Shown here: positions 62,998 through 64,000 of the stretch, piece after piece
How positions within the stretch are numbered: the stretch's first letter is position 1
How the letters are laid out: each line of letters begins with the position of its first letter
NCBI GenBank assembly: GCA_037693485.1
Contig: CM075345.1
Coordinates: 83,768,001 to 83,832,000 of the forward strand
DNA from: Kitagawia praeruptora
Lineage: Eukaryota > Streptophyta > Magnoliopsida > Apiales > Apiaceae
DNA: 64,000 bases
Reading direction: 5' to 3'
Translations under genes and position numbers: made by a program
Notes under the pieces: generated by a model
Databases searched by the model: none
What the model was told of the DNA's origin: nothing
The model's input: only the letters and a program-made list of their open reading frames with translations

Positions 62998-64000
62998 ATC
63001 CCATCCCAAAGGTACAGCTGGAATAGTGAGAAAACTCTTATTGCCCAAATTTTATTTCCCAACCAGATACCTTGAGCAAAAATGTTCAGTTCATCTTCTA
63101 TACATCTCTCCAATGAACAAAAAATCACAAGATTGATCTCTTCGGAAAGGAAAGAATGAACTAATCCTTTTTTTTTAATCTTAAATCACACAACATTGCC
63201 TAAACTTTATATTTATATTTAAGTCTAAAATTCCTAAAATTACTTAATGGCACCACATCTCCTGGTTGGATCAGAAAGAACGCATCCCAGAACAGTTCAC
63301 ATTGCATGGTATTGATGTCTCTTGCCCCTGTGTGACTTTGGTTTCTTAACTTGGTAGTCCTTAATTTGCATTCTTACTTTGTTTTGATTTTTGGATTTTT
63401 AAGCTCTTGAAAAGATTTCAAAAAGAATTTTACAATTCATTCAGTTTTCAAATTATTGGGCATATGCCCATGATGACAGAGTCCACCTACCTAATTTACT
63501 AGGCTTCCCTCCTTCTGCATTGTGTTTGCACTAGATATTGTATGCTACTTAAGACCAACTATCTCCTAACCTCAGCAAACATCAGGCAATACAGGCAAAG
63601 AGCAAGCAACAAGAGCAGTAGAAGAAGAAGTAGTGTAGTGTTGTTGTTGGGGGAAATAATTAGGAGGTGAAAATAAAAGAGAAGCAAACATGCAAGAAGG
63701 TTATTTATATGACTTCCTTCAACAACCTCGCCACCATCGCCATTGCTTGACCCCATCCTTCTTCTCAAACCCCCCTTTCTCTCCGGTGTTTTAGTCTGTA
63801 TTAAGCGCCCCTAACCCCATTCATCAATTACCAAACCATCCCCTCATATTTTTTTTTAAAATTAGGTTAAATATATGTACCAGGGGTGTTGGCCCCATAT
63901 GTCACATTTTGAAAGCAAATGCTCCTAAATATCACAACTTAAGCTTGGCTCCAAATATCACTCCATAATACACTCTGATATAGCGTTTTAGGTTTTTTCT
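62998..64000. other. Right flank, no supported gene
   Basis: AT-rich, with a GAAGAA/GTTGTT-rich stretch (63600-63660) that yields a Leu-rich minus-strand frame (63559-63768) ending in a poly-Leu run. The last 120 bases (from 63880) could begin another element, but nothing bounds it. Confidence 0.4.

Noticed and set aside
63559..63768. Minus-strand ORF with poly-Leu, resembling a signal peptide
   Set aside because: The Leu run comes from a trinucleotide-rich stretch; no mature peptide motif, splice context or partner exon supports a gene.
1..64000. CRISPR arrays, operons, riboswitches, prokaryotic elements
   Set aside because: None seen; the window is plant nuclear DNA with introns and plant transposons.

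Overview
This is a stretch of plant nuclear genome, most likely a eudicot. The reasons are spliced genes with GT/AG introns, a xylem-type papain-like protease, an IDM-type alpha-crystallin protein, TA-flanked Stowaway MITEs, and LTR retrotransposons of the Ty1/copia SIRE/Maximus, Ty3/gypsy Reina-like and Athila-like kinds. There are no operons, ribosome binding sites, CRISPR arrays or prokaryotic features. Only two ordinary host genes are visible. Most of the rest is transposable elements, many of them nested.

Layout. 1-3572: 3' part of an Athila-like LTR retrotransposon whose LTR (1048-3572) holds a poly(A) retroposon (copy A, 2066-3212). 3573-7974: AT-rich intergenic DNA with two old repeat copies, a TC/TA microsatellite and a hAT-type MITE. 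7975-16534: the last two recognisable exons of an IDM2/IDM3-like gene, split by an 8.1-kb intron. That intron carries a defective Reina-like gypsy element (8366-14396, TSD caaac), itself carrying two oppositely oriented, nested solo LTRs, plus an 809-bp hAT-type MITE. 16997-18588 (minus): an intact four-exon xylem cysteine peptidase gene. 19162-21343: a cluster of MITEs, including a Stowaway inside a Stowaway. 21655-22050: a LINE RNase H remnant. 22206-29172 (minus): a degenerate copia element with both LTRs and TSD ctact.

30253-62997 (minus): a 32.7-kb SIRE/Maximus-like copia element, about 14.7 kb without its passengers. Its gag, PR, IN, RT, RNase H and long env-like region can be read in order on the minus strand. 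Five poly(A) retroposons interrupt it: C 33080-34395, B1 36386-47100, D 50441-52542, E 53620-54670 and F 58650-61531. B1 contains another copy, B2 (36537-45364), and B2 contains a young non-autonomous Athila-like element (38320-45078). The nest is therefore four levels deep, each level marked by its own TSD. 62998-64000 is non-coding flank.

The most unusual signals are five. (1) A family of poly(A) retroposons (A, B1, B2, C, D, F) has conserved ends, including a GGGG-TATG-CCCC hairpin near the 3' end that is shared in form with a true L1-type LINE (E). Their long ORFs are of several unrelated kinds, two of them starting with repeated KRVSF-like (RVxF) motifs. (2) The hexamer TGACAG/CTGTCA is heavily over-represented in the SIRE-like element, in LTR, spacer and coding DNA. 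(3) The Athila-like LTR has an island of GCGC motifs. (4) The 5' terminus of the young Athila-like element is a perfect 44-bp palindrome. (5) A gene of the IDM anti-silencing family carries a silencing-prone retrotransposon in its intron.

All calls come from reading the sequence and recalled family knowledge; no search was run. Exon ends, LTR ends and TSDs were read base by base. Domain calls rest on recognised motifs.
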